A stretch of 64,000 nt of DNA, from the NCBI RefSeq assembly GCF_012726295.1, contig NZ_JABAOB010000014.1:1-64000 (forward strand), written 5' to 3'. The notes below the pieces were generated by a model. That model was not told where the DNA came from and made no database searches. It saw only the letters and a program-made list of their open reading frames with translations. Every line of letters starts with the position of its first letter. The first letter of the stretch is position 1. Both the position numbers and the translations under genes were made by a program. This document shows positions 62,178 to 64,000 of this stretch, piece after piece. Source of the stretch: Chitinophaga sp. Ak27. Its GTDB lineage: Bacteria; Bacteroidota; Bacteroidia; Chitinophagales; Chitinophagaceae.

Positions 62178-63635
62178 TTACTCCGCTACCTCCTGCTCTT
62201 CCGCAGCGGCAGTTTCCTCCGAAATCGTTGCCTGTGGCGCATCTTCCGGTTGTTGTAGCCGCGCGGTCACCTCTTTGGGTAGTCCCTTTTTATTATCCAG
62301 CCCCAGTTTACGCATCCTCTCCGCACGGCCTACCAGGTTACCATTACCGGAAACCAGTTTATTCATGGCACCTTCATAAGCATTCTGACTACGCTTCAAG
62401 TGCTCCCCAACGAGGCCCAGATCTTCCACAAAACCTACAAATTTATCATAGAGCGCACTCCCCTGGCGCACAATCTCCTCAGCATTTTTATTCTGTTTAT
62501 CCAACCGCCACATATTATCTATCACCCGCAAAGTGGCCAGCAGGGAAGGCACACTCACCAGTATAATTCTCTTACGGAACGCAAAATCATATAAGTCCTC
62601 CTCCTGTTGCATAATGGCCAACGCATATGCCGGTTCTATAGGAATAAACAACATCACAAAGTCGGTCGTATTTTGATATAACGTATGGTATGCCTTAGCG
62701 CTCAACTCCGTTACATGGTTCTTTACCGATTGCAGGTGCATTTTCAGGGCATATCGCTTTTCCTCATCGCTGGTGGCACTGCAATATTGTTCATATGCCT
62801 TGAGGGACACCTTGGAGTCAATCACCAGCTGCCGGCTTTCCGGCAAATGCAACACCAGGTCCGGCTTCCTCAGTTGCCCTGTTTCATCACGTTGTGCATC
62901 CTGCGTAAAATAATGCACCCCTTTCTCCAGACCTGAAGCTTCCAATACCCGCTCCAGGATCATCTCTCCCCAGTTACCCTGTTTCTTGGTATCCGCTTTA
63001 AGGGCATTCGTGAGGTTATTCGCTTCTTTGGAAAGGGTTTGATTCAACAGCAACAGGCGTTGCAACTCTGTCTTCAGTTGGGCGCGTTGCTCCGTTTCCG
63101 ATACGAGCGACTGCTGCACACTGCTCCGGAAGCTATCTATCTTTTCTGACAACGGCTTTAGAATATCTTCCATTTTCACCTTGTTCTGTTCCATAAAGTT
63201 GCCTGAAATACGCTGCAATAGCTGCTGGGCAGTATTTTCAAATTGCACCTTAAAGTCTTGCTGCACCTGCTCCATCCGCTCTTTCTCGCCAGCCAGCTGC
63301 TGCTGCAGGTACTTATTCTGCTCCATCAAACGGCCCTGCTCAGACATCAGCACTGAAAACTCTTCGTTTATCCGTTCCAATTGCTGCTGCTTTTCAGCCA
63401 CCTGTCCGCTTTTGTCATCCAGCAAACTTTGCAGGTACTCCTGTTTGGCATCCAGCATATGCAGCCGTTCCTGCTGAGCAGCAAAGTTTGCTTGCAATGC
63501 AGTGTAGCTGGCCTGGGCGGCATCCAGTTGTTGTGCATACACTGTAGACTGCGCCTGTTGCTGCTGCCTGGCGGTAAACAGTAAATACCCCAGCAACAAC
63601 ACCACCACTCCCGAAATAATTGATAGTATCAGCAT
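62178..63635 (-). CDS. rmuC: DNA recombination protein RmuC
   Basis: A 485-residue RmuC family protein, thought to act on DNA ends and limit inversions or rearrangements. One N-terminal membrane helix (about 3-21) is followed by a long coiled coil (25-200, many Gln/Glu/Leu) and the RmuC nuclease-like domain with GNWGEMILERVLE, PDLVLHLPE (catalytic-like Asp-x-Val), and FVMLFIPIEPAYALAI. The C-terminal Gln/Glu/Ala tail is low complexity. Transcribed alone; it ends 6 bases after the MFS gene. Confidence 0.95.
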   Translation of the reverse strand: MLILSIISGVVVLLLGYLLFTARQQQQAQSTVYAQQLDAAQASYTALQANFAAQQERLHMLDAKQEYLQSLLDDKSGQVAEKQQQLERINEEFSVLMSEQGRLMEQNKYLQQQLAGEKERMEQVQQDFKVQFENTAQQLLQRISGNFMEQNKVKMEDILKPLSEKIDSFRSSVQQSLVSETEQRAQLKTELQRLLLLNQTLSKEANNLTNALKADTKKQGNWGEMILERVLEASGLEKGVHYFTQDAQRDETGQLRKPDLVLHLPESRQLVIDSKVSLKAYEQYCSATSDEEKRYALKMHLQSVKNHVTELSAKAYHTLYQNTTDFVMLFIPIEPAYALAIMQQEEDLYDFAFRKRIILVSVPSLLATLRVIDNMWRLDKQNKNAEEIVRQGSALYDKFVGFVEDLGLVGEHLKRSQNAYEGAMNKLVSGNGNLVGRAERMRKLGLDNKKGLPKEVTARLQQPEDAPQATISEETAAAEEQEVAE

Positions 63636-63765
63636 GATAATCTTCCCCCTTTAACAATAATACCTTTTTTCTACGCATTGGATCTGCGTAACGATCTTTT
63701 ATAAAAGTAAAGGGGAAACAGCCATCGGCTATCTCCCCCTGATATCTTAAAACAATGGTCGTCGA

Positions 63766-64000
63766 TTATAGCCGCTCGTACAGCTTACGCAGCCTTTCGC
63801 GGGTCATAATCTCCTTCCAGTCCTTACCCAAAGCGTTTTCCCACAGCGGCGCCATTCCCAGCGATACATTGATCATTGTGTCGAACTGCTCATCTGTTAA
63901 ACCCTTGGTGATGCCCTGCGGGATGGTAATATTATGCTTCTTCACCATTTCCTTAAACTTAGCCACGCCTTCCGGATAAAACTCTTCCAGCTTGTCAAAC
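63766..64000 (-). CDS. Iron-containing alcohol dehydrogenase, C-terminal part (runs off the window)
   Basis: The 3' end of a gene whose upstream part lies beyond the window edge; about 77 residues are visible on the minus strand. The tail VKKHNITIPQGITKGLTDEQFDTMINVSLGMAPLWENALGKDW and ITRERLRKLYERL match the C-terminus of Bacteroidota iron-dependent alcohol dehydrogenases in pattern, where TDEQ and NALG are typical. The substrate and the catalytic domain are not visible, so the assignment is moderate. Confidence 0.7.
   Translation of the reverse strand, partial: FDKLEEFYPEGVAKFKEMVKKHNITIPQGITKGLTDEQFDTMINVSLGMAPLWENALGKDWKEIMTRERLRKLYERL

Noticed and set aside
1..64000. tRNA, rRNA, insertion sequence or CRISPR array
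   Set aside because: No cloverleaf-like or rRNA-like sequence, transposase or regularly spaced repeat was seen by eye; a dedicated scan was not possible.

Overview
The window looks like a chromosomal segment of a Bacteroidota bacterium, most likely Chitinophagaceae (Chitinophaga-like). The grounds are a SusC/SusD pair, many lipoproteins and Tat-signal proteins, Bacteroidota-type protein families (S46 dipeptidyl-peptidase, GH3/beta-lactamase fusion, DUF4836, fused 2-oxoacid dehydrogenase E1) and Bacteroidota-type -7 promoter boxes (TAnnTTTG) in front of rpoN, recA, adk, typA, msrB and others. The genus is an inference from protein style only. No rRNA, tRNA, insertion sequence, prophage or CRISPR array was seen.

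Layout. 1-9.5 kb: a secreted DPP7-type peptidase, a coiled-coil lipoprotein, then rnhB, rpoN, a PAP2-like membrane protein, recA and typA. 9.7-18 kb: exported alpha/beta hydrolase, membrane-anchored patatin-like lipase, heme A synthase (aerobic respiration), a small secreted protein and a GH3-beta-lactamase fusion likely acting on cell-wall sugars. 18-26.4 kb: adk and obg, lipoproteins, DUF2306 protein, TPR lipoprotein, a GNAT with a Cys-rich tail, PepSY protein, YbaB. 26.5-39.7 kb: geranylgeranyl-reductase-like flavoprotein, DUF2891, a transglutaminase-like membrane protein, an FtsX/ABC pair, DUF4836 lipoprotein, YciI-like, SRPBCC-GyrI fusion, msrB, mutL.

39.7-56.1 kb is the accessory core: a gluconokinase-like FGGY kinase, a GMC flavoprotein with its gluconate-dehydrogenase-subunit-3-like partner, two Tat-signal Gfo/Idh/MocA oxidoreductases, SusC/SusD, a SUMF1-like protein and a Tat-signal sugar isomerase/epimerase. 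No classical glycoside hydrolase lies in it. The gene set suggests uptake of a sugar or glycoside and its processing in the periplasm by redox chemistry (possibly 3-keto-sugar type) rather than by ordinary hydrolysis. This is the best candidate for a poorly described system.

56-64 kb: small membrane proteins, a fused branched-chain 2-oxoacid dehydrogenase E1, a macro-domain/NYN-LOTUS gene pair, dps, an MFS transporter, rmuC and the 3' end of an iron-type alcohol dehydrogenase.

A second notable layer is non-coding. Three long, nearly perfect palindromes (14794-14886, 39649-39738, 56101-56216) share the arm motif AAAAAGCTAT next to AGAAAGC/AAAGC-rich sequence. All sit directly after stop codons and look like a dispersed family of terminator-like elements. 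All functions are read from sequence and from memory of the families; no database search was run.
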